Assembly: GCA_022495995.1 (NCBI GenBank)
Contig: JAFEMH010001349.1
Coordinates: forward strand, 248,001 to 312,000
Length of the DNA: 64,000 nt
Direction: 5' to 3'
Origin: Adenophora triphylla var. japonica
Taxonomy: Eukaryota > Streptophyta > Magnoliopsida > Asterales > Campanulaceae
The notes below the pieces were generated by a model, which saw only the letters and a program-made list of their open reading frames with translations, searched no databases and was not told where the DNA came from. Shown here in pieces: positions 1-9,324 of the stretch; position 1 is the first letter of the stretch; each line of letters starts with the position of its first letter. A program made the position numbers and the translations under genes.

Positions 1-142
1 TAAAAGATTCTAAATTTACTTCTCACCCAATTTATCTTAAATTAAGAATTTAAAGACATAATTGAACACATAAAGCTAACATAAATTTCAAAAGCATATA
101 ATATAATATTTAAAATAAGTGCCTAGGGTTGGGGTCGTCACA
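1..142 (-). repeat. 3' LTR (partial) of the decayed gypsy element
   Basis: Direct repeat of 2868-3009. It ends GTCGTCACA on the plus strand, and the start of this LTR lies outside the window. Confidence 0.85.
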
Positions 143-159
143 CTCACTCCCCCTTAAAG
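143..159 (-). other. Polypurine tract of the decayed gypsy element
   Basis: The minus strand reads CTTTAAGGGGGAGTGAG immediately before the LTR start TGTGACG. Position and composition fit a plus-strand primer site for reverse transcription. Confidence 0.75.
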
Positions 160-469
160 AAAATTCGTCCCGAATTTGACTGTCACTTACCTAATTGTTC
201 AACCCGCCTCGGTTACATGTATACCTCAGGCTCCAATTCTCAAATAGTCTCTTCAATGTGTGATTCTTTCCCAAGATTCTAATTTCATTAATGATACGAT
301 ATTACAACTTAACGTTCCAAGGATACCTTACAAATATCACTAACCCGAATTTTCACGACCTCAATAACAATATAAATAATGAAAGTATTACAACTTATGT
401 CACCAAATACATTACAATATTGCATTTAAACTTTAAATAATCTATAAAAAGCTCCAAGCCAATCTATGA

Positions 470-640
470 TTCAAATCACCAATCTTTTCCAAAACTTCAA
501 ATGGATTAACAAAATTTGGCGCCAATTTACCTTAGGCCTTGCTTTCTCCAACCTCACCCCAACAAATTAGAGATCGATATTTTCTTCCTAACAACGCCTC
601 ATACGGTTTTACCTTAATGCTAGAATGATAAGCTGCTATT
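470..640 (-). pseudogene. Integrase C-terminal remnant of gypsy polyprotein
   Basis: Read on the minus strand this stretch gives PYEALLGRKYRSL, a cysteine-tryptophan pair, GEVGES, a stop, then KLAPNFVNPFEVLEKIG. These match the conserved end of chromovirus integrases (the usual pattern is P-Y-E-A-L-x-G-R-K followed by K-L-A-P-x-F-x-G-P-F-E-V-L). Stops and frame changes show it is dead. No reverse transcriptase or gag is recognisable beside it, and 640-2174 shows nothing else I can identify. Confidence 0.65.
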
Positions 641-2174
641 ATACACATTTATGACCAAACCACCTTATGTCTTGACTCGCTTGAAACGAGTTATCTCAAT
701 TATCTCATCCTCATTTCTCATGATACAAACATTAAATAACCGCCTATGAAATAATAAATGTAAACATGCTAATAAGACCACGATTCCCATAAACGGAATA
801 CTAGTCGTCTATATATCATAATTCAATTCTCTAATTATGCTCGAGTCCGATGTGAGATCAATATTCAATCAAATGGCTGGCCGCCCACAACGGAGCCGAT
901 CCAACTCCCAAACGAAAACCGAGTCTCTGCGACCGTCACATTAACAACCCCACAATTTATCAAATCATTTCTCGGATCAAAACTTTAATGTAGTTAATCA
1001 CTATAGGGAAACTAGGTTGCCTTTATACTCGCTTCTGTACGAACTATAACTTTAAAATAACAAGTCTTTCTAAAATTTACAACATCTTTCAAAATTTCAA
1101 AGGATAGATAAAAAGAGCTCCAATGAGACTCGAATGGTTTATTTATTTAAAAGCTGTCCCATACCGGTTTAATTAACTAAACCACTCACAATTTTAAGAA
1201 ATTTTCAAAGATTGATAAGCTAACAAAATAACTCGAGTGATTTAATTATCTACAACCGTCCCATACCGGTGGTAGATAGTTAAATTACTCACGCATTTTA
1301 AGGTACACAAAAACAGTTCACTGACCTTAATAAATCAAACTATCCCCGAAGGGCACAATTGCTCATACAGAAGTTCAACACACACTCCAAGTTTTAAAAC
1401 ACATTTAAACAATTCTAACATAATATTCTTGTTTGACTTCTACTTATAGTGTAGCCACCACTCATGATATTTATACTTAGTTAAATTCTTTGTAAGAAAA
1501 CACAACCTCGAAATACTAACTATCTTCTATAATTAACACTATAACATTCATTAAGGTAATAAATTTGGTAAATCTTTCTCAATTCAATAATTCCTCAAGT
1601 TGAACTTTCAACACTTTTATTTAATTTGGGCCATCCATTCACTACCTTTGATATTGGTATTGCACTTAACAACAACATATTGTAAACATCTAGTTTCCGA
1701 TCAAATGCCATGATTTCCTAATAAGAAGATACAGCTGGAGCGCACATAGATCAATCATCCCCAAATTTCAATTAAACATTAACGGTATGATCTAACTTAC
1801 TTCTAAATACCATCAACAACTCAAAATCCGTATAACGTCAATATCTTCCGAGCATCACATCAATCCCTCATACTAGTCACGCAACTAAGTCAACCTAACG
1901 GTGTAATCATCCTAAAGTATCTTGCCTTCCAATAAGATTTATCCTCCTTTTATTTTCTCAACTAATGATAATCATCTCTCAAAACAAACTATATACATAT
2001 TTTACCAATTCCTGAAGTTGATCCTATAAGTCACCAATAACTACATCTATTATACTTCTTCACATTTACCTTATTTACCTCTCCATAACTAATACACAAT
2101 TCACAAATCAAAACGGTCATACTAGATATAAATGTTGTCTTAAGTATATCCTTAAAGCAAATATTCACTGTAAT

Positions 2175-3009
2175 TGTAACACCCCAAATGATTTCTTAGC
2201 CTTACCAAGTTCATCCTAACTCATGAAAACCCAAGATAAAGTAAACCTAGATTATTTACCCCTAAATCTTCCACCCATTTCATTTTCTCTAAATCATCTT
2301 TCAAGAACATTATCTTCATTCCATTTCCTTTACCAATCACTCAACTCTTATAAGGTTCCCAAAGCATGAAATAAACATCACTATAACAAGAATAACATCT
2401 AAGAGTTTATGAACATTCATAAGAAGGGAAATCATAACAACTCACCTTAGGGTTTTAGAATGGAAAGTTGAATCTTCTTAACTTGATTGATTCTCCTTGA
2501 TGATCCAACCTCAAAGATGTTCTTGAACTTGAAAATGGTGGAGAAATGGCTTAGCTTCAAGACTTGGAGTTGGGAGCTTCCATGGAGGTTCTATGACCTT
2601 TGCTAGAGGAAGTATGAGAAGGAAATGAAGGAGGGAGGAGGAAGGAGGGAGTAAAAGGATGGGAGGGTAAGGGGAGGACACATGGCAAGCTTAGGGAGTG
2701 GAAGACTCAAATGGCCCCCCACCCAAAATATCTAGGCTTTCACCCAACTTAAAATTAACCCTTTCCCTTAATTATTTATTCTACCCATTTTTAACCTTCT
2801 CTTACTATTTATTTATTTCTATTTTTATTATTTCTCAAGGTTCTTTATTTAATATCCAATGAATTCTTAAAAGATTCTAAATTTACTTCTCACCCAATTT
2901 ATCTTAAATTAAGAATTTAAAGACATAATTGAACACATAAAGCTAACATAAATTTTAAAAGCATATAATATAATATTTAAAATAAGTGCCTAGGGTTGGG
3001 GTCGTCACA
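2175..3009 (-). repeat. 5' LTR of the decayed gypsy element
   Basis: The right end is fixed by the repeat shared with 1-142. The left end is placed at TGTAACACCCCAA because it mirrors the other terminus (TGTGACGACCCCAA on the minus strand), giving an ~835-bp LTR with TG...CA ends. The left end is an inference, since only 142 bp of the partner LTR is visible. Confidence 0.6.
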
Positions 3010-4121
3010 AAAAGTCTAATTGTAATTATAATCAATCACCGGAATAGTATAGTCATAGTACTTGGTGTACTTAAAGATATACTTATGATTAAAGATTACA
3101 ATACCTATGGTATTTAATAGTATGGAAAGAGTATACTGATTGAATATTCGACACTAAACACAGATTAAGAATACACTCACATTAGTTGGAGTAAAAGTGT
3201 CATTATTTCCTTCCAAGATAATATGTATAACTCGATTCAATATGGAATCTGAGTTGATATCATTAGACAAAGCTAAAGTAAAAGCTGAATGATCTTGGAA
3301 GATATTCCTTTGTGGAATAAGTTTGTGTCTACATGACCTAAGGCATTGTGACGACAATGAAGAAATAGGAAAAGGTGTAGAACATCGTGGTAAGTCAAGA
3401 CACAATGGTCATTGACATATTACCATAAAACAATTGATCTCAAATGAGACTGTCACAACTGGCCATGTGAAGTCAAAAACCGGATCCGTATACTAAAGGT
3501 ATAAATCGAGATCAACTGTATAAACTGTTAAGGGGAATGGGTTTAAAACCCACAACAAAAGGACTTATAGCGGACACTCAACCTTGAGAAATGGAGATCC
3601 CAGGCCCTTAGTTCAATGAGACAACCAAGTTATAAGTTCTAGTAGAGTTACTTGGAAACAACAACTCGGTTTATTAACCTGGAGATGTTGAATACTCATT
3701 CCCAGAACATCCAAGTACAAGCACATGCAAAGAATGGTTAGGATAAGTTGAGAAAACTTTTAATGATTTCTATACCTACGGGTGGAGTAGTGCATGATAC
3801 TCCTTATAGTGAGAATCACCTATATAAGCGAGAGGTAATTTGGCCGCCTCTAAATGAACGCTTATGAATGAGATACGGTCCAGGGCCGAAATGGACAAAA
3901 CGTGAGAACAATAACTATTAGAGCTATTATTATGTGAGTATTGTTGTCTTGGTATACATTATACAGTCACTGGTTCAAAGCGACTCGCTACCAAATGGCT
4001 AGTATATCCGATAATATTTCACTAGGGAAGATTCAAGGCCACAAGCTATCTATCCCGATGTAATAATAGTTCGCCGGAACTTTTGGACGAAATTTGCATT
4101 CATGCATTAATTGTCATTCAT

Positions 4122-4130
4122 GTGGGGGAT
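4122..4130 (+). other. Polypurine tract of the copia element
   Basis: GTGGGGGAT directly before the LTR start TGTTGGAAATGG. Confidence 0.7.
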
Positions 4131-4976
4131 TGTTGGAAATGGATAACGGAAAGTTAAGTTTAAACTTAACGTTGATCTAGGTTTCTAACGAAAGTTCGTT
4201 ATTTGTTAACGAAACTTGTTACAAATGGTAATCTACATTTTTTGTAGATTATATAACTCATTTATTGTCTCAAAACCATTTTCGGGTGAATGAGAAATTA
4301 ATGACAAATGATTTGTAACTTAAATATTGGGTCAAAGTTTGATTTGGGTTGGTCCCAAAATTGGTTTGGACTTGTTGTGGCTAAAGGGCTGACGAGCAGG
4401 CTGAAGAAGCTTTTGCACGGCCGTGCAAGTGTCTAGGACACGGCCATGCACCGTGCCTTGCCTTGCCACTCGACCGTGCTGAGCCTTGAACTCGACCGTG
4501 CATATTGCCTTGCACGGCCGTGCAGTTCATTGGACACGGCCGTGCAAGTGCTATTATACCCGAAAAGTTGTGACTTTTCAAGGGAAAAGCCACAAAGCCC
4601 TCTCTTTATATACTTCCCCTACCGAATTTCAATTGTTACATACAGTAAATTGAGTCTTTCCTACCCTCTTTGAGATAGATTAACATTGCCTAATCATCTT
4701 CATATTGTTGCATATAATTCCTTCAAGTCCAAAGTTTCAAATAGCCAATTGTTCGCTAGAGTTATTTATTTGGAGTGCTCCTATAGATAACTAGAAGTCG
4801 TTTTATCTTACGAGGAGTTTGCCATTCAACCCTAAGCACCTGTGCGGGGCAAATACTTCTTACGGAAATTGTGTTAATCACAAGACTCGACTATTTGTGA
4901 TTTTCTTTTCAATTTCCGTTTCATCTTCCGTTAGTTTTCAGTTAAATCCTTAAGAAGCCTAGTAAAAAGTCCAACA
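4131..4976 (+). repeat. Copia 3' LTR with CpG palindromes
   Basis: 846 bp, beginning TGTTGGA and ending TCCAACA, the inverted ends typical of copia LTRs. A TATA-like CTTTATATACTT at about 4601 marks the promoter. Upstream of it, at 4413-4547, lie several copies of a CpG-rich palindrome (TTGCACGGCCGTGCAA and variants). Sequence after the LTR starts CTTAT, a candidate target duplication. The partner LTR is outside the window. Confidence 0.8.
4413..4547. repeat. Cluster of CACGGCCGTG palindromes in the LTR U3
   Basis: TTGCACGGCCGTGCAA at 4413-4428, a degenerate double copy at 4438-4457, TTGCACGGCCGTGCA at 4510-4524 and GACACGGCCGTGCAA at 4533-4547, with half sites at about 4470-4500. All lie 50-190 bp upstream of the TATA-like box. 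Confidence 0.85.
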
Positions 4977-5240
4977 CTTATCCCACAGCTTCCTTCAATA
5001 TCAAAAATGTTGTTATTATGCTGCGTTTTCTTGATTCAATCCGTCTTTTCTTTTCTATTACTGAAAATTCTAACTGTTCAAAACCTTCATTCCTCTAGTA
5101 TTTATTTCGTCAAATGGTGTACCTCTTCCTACACAGCGATGCACGATCCATCAAGGAAAGTGATACCTAACAATGGACCTCGATTTTGTAACAACCTTCA
5201 ACACAGCTCGTCTCAAGCTAGCTATTGCTATCGGATAATC
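4977..5240 (+). repeat. Copy 1 of a ~250-bp duplicated sequence
   Basis: Closely matches 6080-6350. Its left edge is interrupted by the copia LTR: the copy at 6075 reads ACTACTTGATCCCAC where this one starts CTTATCCCAC. It can be read as an 82-residue frame rich in Leu and Phe (5007-5255). The first ~100 bp also resemble 56243-56340, the 3' end of the small ORF at 56013. Whether it was ever coding is unknown. Confidence 0.7.
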
Positions 5241-5256
5241 CATGATACCGAATAAA

Positions 5257-5990
5257 GGCTTAGGAGAATAGAATGACCGAACGATAATGACAAGAATCAA
5301 TTTCGAAAGCTTCAAGCTTTTCTTTTTCTATTTCATATAATCAAAGTCTGCCTTCAAAACATAACCCTAACCTTGTTTAAATACTAATCTAAAAATTTTC
5401 TAGAATTATAAAATAAAATACTAAATGAATAAAACTCTACTTAATAATTTATTAAAACCCCACAACCTATACACCCGCCATCGCCCCTAACCCAAAGAAC
5501 ATTAAGCCCAAGCTCGTTTCTGATGTAGCCCCGTTTCTGATGTAGCCGCAACCTGTTTCTGATGTAGCCTCGACTGATGCCCAGGCGCCCGCCTGGCTCC
5601 ACATGAGGCGCCCGCCTCAGCTCCAGATCGCCCTCCTCTGTTTCGTTGTTGCTGCTCAATTGCTGCTGCCTTCTGTCCCGTGTCATACTGCATCATCCTC
5701 CCCTCCTTAGAAAAGACTCGTCCTCGAGTCAATATCTTCGATATGAATACCACGATACCCCGAAAAATCTGAACTCCATCCGCAAAAGGAATTTGATGCC
5801 CTTGATGAACTTGAAACTTCATTGCCCTTGTGATATTATCCATCCAATCAGCCCAATGCGTTGATACAAAGAACTAAATAATTAACTTCTGAATGATGTA
5901 TCGAGCAAAAGAACAGGGAACATACGTGTCAAACGGATCCGTGTACCCAAGATCAACGGTAACCATTTCAAACGTCCACACCAAGTTTGC
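5257..5990 (-). mobile_element. Fragment of a Ty3/gypsy element: 3' LTR plus the end of pol
   Basis: On the minus strand the frame LEDESFLRRG is followed by a purine tract (AAGGAGGGGAGG, 5697-5712) and then TGATGCAGTATGACACGGG, the layout of a gypsy 3' end. The LTR spans roughly 5257-5695, with its left end uncertain. It holds three ~20-bp tandem copies built on GGCTACATCAGAAAC (5510-5570, minus) and two CpG palindromes. 5713-5870 would be the integrase tail. 5870-5990 is unassigned. It sits between the two copies of the duplicated sequence. Confidence 0.55.
5581..5618. repeat. Pair of GGCGCCCGCC near-palindromes in a gypsy LTR
   Basis: CCAGGCGCCCGCCTGG at 5581-5596 (14 of 16 positions palindromic) and GAGGCGCCCGCCTC at 5605-5618, in a GC-rich island within AT-rich DNA. 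Confidence 0.8.
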
Positions 5991-6002
5991 GCCTTGCTTA
6001 GC

Positions 6003-6361
6003 AACTACTTGATCCCACACCTTCCTTCAATATCAATAAGCAATAATCACATAAGCCTAGGTGTCTAGAGTTGAACTACTTGATCCCACACCTTCCTTCA
6101 ATATCAACAATCTTGTTATTATGCTGCGTTTTCTTGATTCAATCCGTCTTTTCTTTTCTATTACTGAAAATTCTAACTGTTCAAAACCTTCATTCCTCTA
6201 GCATTTATATCGTCAAATGGTGTACCTCTTCCTACACAAGTAGATGCACAGTCACTGTGCGAGTGATGCCTAACAATGGACCTCGATTTTGTAACAACCT
6301 TCAACGCAGCTCGTCTCAAGCTAGCTATTGCTATCAGATAATCCTAACCACATTGGTGTAA
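6003..6361 (+). repeat. Copy 2 of the duplicated sequence, with a short extra lead-in copy
   Basis: 6080-6350 matches 4981-5240. A 30-bp segment (ACTACTTGATCCCACACC and following) occurs twice, at about 6003 and 6075. The frame from 6071 reads LNYLIP, LPSIST then LLLCCVFLIQS for 96 residues and resembles the C-terminal part of the ORF at 56013. It differs from copy 1 by a small insertion near 6235-6260. No known domain is recognised. Confidence 0.6.
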
Positions 6362-6390
6362 TAGCGATGTATAGCTACCAAAATCTTCTA

Positions 6391-6637
6391 CTCCCTCCTT
6401 CCCGAAAAGATTGTCTCGCTTTGGCTTTCATGGTCAACTCAATCGAATATTGACCACAATTTTATGAAAATCTAATTATTTCTATGCAATTCTAAAACCT
6501 GCAAGTAATAGTATTCTTAAATGAATAAATAACAATTTTTAGAATTGCATAGAAATTATTAGGTTTACATAAAATCATGGTCGAAGTTCGATTAATTTGA
6601 TTATCAAAGTCAAAGTGGGACAATCTTTCCGGGACCG
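6391..6637. mobile_element. Stowaway-like MITE
   Basis: Ends CTCCCTCCTTCCCGAAAAGA and, on the other strand, CGGTCCCGGAAAGATTG, both flanked by TA. The arms continue inward as a long imperfect hairpin (TCTAATTATTTCTATGCAATTC at ~6471 against its complement at ~6541). About 247 bp and non-coding. Confidence 0.7.
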
Positions 6638-6663
6638 TATATCTAGCTCCATTGAGATATCTC

Positions 6664-7412
6664 TAGGGGTGTAAATGGTTCGGTTTGGGGGAATTTACGG
6701 ACTGAACCACGAGTCATCAATTTGGAAAATTTTCAAATCGAACCGAACTGAACCATGAAAAAATTCAAATCGAACCACTATGTTTGGTTCAAACTGTGGT
6801 TCAAACCACGGTTCAGACGGCAACTCATTATCAGATTTGTTTAAATTTTTCCTGATCACGAAAGGAAAAGCGAAAGATGTGGGTGTTTAAGAGGAAAGTC
6901 GGAGGAGAAGAGAGATTAGAGGAAGAGAGAGGCCGAAGGAAGAAAAACACTTTAGAATGTCGATCGTGAATAAAACTTGGTTATTTACGTGTCGCAATGA
7001 ATAGATAACAAATGATAAAATTAATATTAAATAAAATACAAAATGGGGGTTAGGATTAGTTTATGCAATATAAATTTTTTTATTGATCTAATAGTAAATA
7101 TTAATAAAAATATGAAAAATATTAAATAAGATACAAAGTGGGAGTTAAGATTAGTTTATTTAATGTGATTTAGTTTGGTGGTTTGGTGGTTCGGTCTTGC
7201 GGTTTTAAATCGCGATTTGGTTTGATTTGGTTCGGTTCAGTTTGGTTTAATCTTAAAGGGTCAGACTCTGCAAACCAAACTGAATCATGTGATTTGCCAA
7301 AATTTGAGACCGAACCAAACCATTCATACTTGAAAATCAAACAAAACCGTATGATTTAATTTGGTTCGGTCTCAATCAAGCCGCGATTTAAATCGAACCG
7401 CTTACCTCCTTG
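6664..7412. mobile_element. Non-coding inverted-repeat element, possibly hAT-derived
   Basis: Left end AGGGGTGTAAATGGTTCGG; right end, inverted, AAGGAGGTAAGCGGTTCG. Both ends continue as runs of GGTTCGGTTTGG and its complement, so the strand folds on itself. About 750 bp with no ORF. Family assignment rests on general resemblance only. Confidence 0.45.
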
Positions 7413-7658
7413 TAAAGCCACTCACATTCAGCTCTATGGAAACCATTTATGTTTTCATGATTATAATTCTAAACTTCACATTTTTACTTTAAGATTTCCT
7501 ACGGAAATGCTACTATTATGATAAACGATTTCATATCATAGACGATACAACACCAAACCTTCCTTCCTCACATTAACTTAGAAATCAATCAATCTTGAAA
7601 AACGATTTCCACTAACCTCTACTTAATTTATTCAATTCAATTTTCATAGACGATAATT
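7413..7658. other. AT-rich 3' flank of the cystatin gene
   Basis: No gene or repeat identified. It should contain the 3' untranslated region of the minus-strand cystatin gene. Confidence 0.4.
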
Positions 7659-8042
7659 CTAAGCCTTCTTAAACGAAATTAGCTGCCTCAAATGCTTCCA
7701 AGGCACATCATAAATCACCGCCTCGTAGTTACTCGAGCTGCCGCCGCCGCCAGTGGCAGAAATGATTAGCTTGTAATTGGTGCCGGAAACAACTTGACTC
7801 TCTCCGCTCACAACCTTGTGGAAAGTCAGGGTTTCTTTGCTCTCCTTGTTGTGTTGGTTCACTGCAAAAGCTCCTATCTCCGCCACTGTAGGGTCGTTGG
7901 GGTCTTCGATCGGCTTCCAACCGCCGACTAAGAGCCCTCTCCTTCCACCTCCGCCACCCAGTGCGGTGGAGAAATTAACAAGTTGTGATAGGGAGAGGAT
8001 GGTGATCATGAGGAGAATTAAGGGCGGGGGAATTGAGGCCAT
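7659..8042 (-). CDS. Phytocystatin (cysteine proteinase inhibitor), secreted
   Basis: A 127-residue protein in a single exon. Cystatins are tight reversible inhibitors of papain-type (C1) proteases and, in plants, act in development, seed protein turnover and defence. All three contact sites are visible: the N-terminal Gly-Gly (residues 40-41), the reactive loop QVVSG (83-87), and the C-terminal Pro-Trp (114-115). The plant-specific helix motif, usually LARFAV, appears as IGAFAVNQHN (56-65). Residues 1-28 form a hydrophobic signal peptide, so export is expected. A glycine-rich linker precedes the mature domain and a GGGGSSS insertion lies between the loops. Length and layout match short Arabidopsis CYS4/CYS5-type inhibitors. 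The start is the first ATG ahead of the signal peptide. A TTAAAA-type box lies about 45 bp upstream (8088-8097). The frame is open with all key residues intact, so it is probably functional. Confidence 0.93.
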   Translation of the reverse strand: MASIPPPLILLMITILSLSQLVNFSTALGGGGGRRGLLVGGWKPIEDPNDPTVAEIGAFAVNQHNKESKETLTFHKVVSGESQVVSGTNYKLIISATGGGGSSSNYEAVIYDVPWKHLRQLISFKKA

Positions 8043-8790
8043 TTTGTAACCGACGACGAGGATGAAAATGCGGATGAGGGAAGGGGGTTTTAAGTAGTAG
8101 ATGGGTCGGGGTGGTTAGGGGGTATTCATTTTGTTGGGTGGGACTGGGTGGGTTATCCATGTTCCATTTCGGTTACACCTAATTAATTACTCCCTATTTC
8201 TAACCAAATATTAATACCATTTAAAATATTCACTAAATTGAACTTAACAAATTTTAGTAATATACAAAAAAAAATCTTTTTTATTGTCTCAAATTAATGA
8301 GAAAATTTTCAAAAAAAAAATGAGACTCACTTATCATTCTCACAACAGTTATTAACTTACTTCACTCTCTTTCTCTTATTCAACCATCTACACTTACAAT
8401 ATATCACCTTTTACACTTTTCTCCTTAGTTCTTGTGCCAAGTAAAAATGCACATGTTTCTTTGAAATAGAGGAAGTAATTGATTTATTTTGTGGATCCAA
8501 ATATTAAATAATCTAAAAATCAATCATTCTCCGTAATATAAAACGACTTTTCCGATTGTTGACGATGATTTTTCGATTGTTGACGAACGACTTTTCCGAT
8601 TGTTGACGAAGATTTTTTGATTGTTGACGGACGAAAACACTTCAAACGACTATCGACGACTTAAGAAGGCCTACAAACAATCCACTCTTCACATCTTTGT
8701 TTTCCAAAAGGGTCACTTGTCAATATTTTAGAAAATTATTTACTTTATTGTTGTAGATTGTTTACATCATATAAAAAAAAATAATTAATA
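8043..8790. other. Intergenic region upstream of the cystatin gene
   Basis: Presumed cystatin promoter on the minus strand, then AT-rich DNA. At 8547-8630 a ~30-bp motif built on CGATTGTTGACGA is repeated about four times. No other gene seen. Confidence 0.5.
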
Positions 8791-9073
8791 CTCCCTTTTC
8801 GCATAATATAATATATGTTGAGCTTTACTTTTTTTGGTCAACTAAATTAATCTTTATTTACTTTTATGTCAACTAAGTTAATCTTTAATAAAAAAGATAT
8901 GAAAATTTATTTATCTCCGTAAAAAAAAAAAACACTTCATAACTATTTTTTAAATTTTATGACCATTTTAAATTTTTTATAAAGATAAATATTCATCTTT
9001 AAATTTAGGGGTATTGGTCAAAGTTATGTTGACCAAAAGTCCTCATATAACATTTATTATGTAATGGACGAAG
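8791..9073. mobile_element. Stowaway-like MITE (diverged)
   Basis: Left end CTCCCTTTTCGCATAATATA; right end, inverted, CTTCGTCCATTACATAATA. TA flanks both sides. Inner arms share the TTGGTCAACTAA / TTGACCAAAAG complement. A 25-bp piece of the right flank is repeated once just outside (to ~9115). Confidence 0.6.
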
Positions 9074-9266
9074 TATTAATTTCTTGTTTAGACGAAGTAT
9101 TAATTTCTTGTTTAGAATAATGGCTACCCATCCTATACAATGGCACATTATTTGACCCTAATGATCAGTAGTAGCTGTATTATGCCAATTTTATCGTGAT
9201 CAAATAAGGATTGTGACAAGTGAAACTCATTTCAACCCCCCTCATCCTAATAGTAAGGACTGAATG

Positions 9267-9270
<4 letters not shown>

Positions 9271-9320
<50 letters not shown>

Positions 9321-9324
9321 TATA
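9271..9324. repeat. (TA)n microsatellite
   Basis: About 54 bp of TA with one TG interruption. It abuts the Mutator-like element, and a TA run also follows its right end, so the element may have landed in a TA tract. Confidence 0.9.

Larger units (their letters stand above)
1..3009 (-). mobile_element. Decayed Ty3/gypsy (chromovirus-like) element, left LTR cut by window edge
   Basis: Positions 1-142 repeat at 2868-3009 with about one mismatch, which shows two LTR copies. On the minus strand the LTR begins TGTGACGACCCC. Directly inside the left copy (143-159, minus strand) is a purine run AAGGGGGAG, the polypurine tract expected before a 3' LTR, so the element reads right to left. The ~2-kb interior has no long ORF, but minus-strand 470-640 still spells the end of a gypsy integrase (pieces like PYEALLGRK, WGEVGES, KLAPNF and NPFEVLEKIG). 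This is an internally deleted, old element. It lies inside copia sequence that resumes at 3010. The other duplicated target copy is outside the window. Confidence 0.8.
3010..4976 (+). mobile_element. 3' end of a Ty1/copia element (3' UTR, polypurine tract and LTR)
   Basis: A copia-type 3' end: untranslated sequence with no convincing ORF, a polypurine tract, and an LTR bounded by TGTTGGA and TCCAACA. The upstream body is cut by the gypsy insertion ending at 3009. The wording around 3780-3850 (a CTCCTTATAGTGAGAATCACC stretch) resembles copia 3' regions upstream of the LTR. The lineage (Tork/Angela-like is possible) cannot be fixed without the polymerase. Confidence 0.7.

Noticed and set aside
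3154..3405. 83-residue minus-strand ORF
   Set aside because: Lies antisense in the copia 3' untranslated region with no domain or codon signal.
5502..5843. 113-residue minus-strand ORF as a gene
   Set aside because: It crosses the polypurine tract and LTR start of a gypsy fragment, so it is chance reading through an element end.
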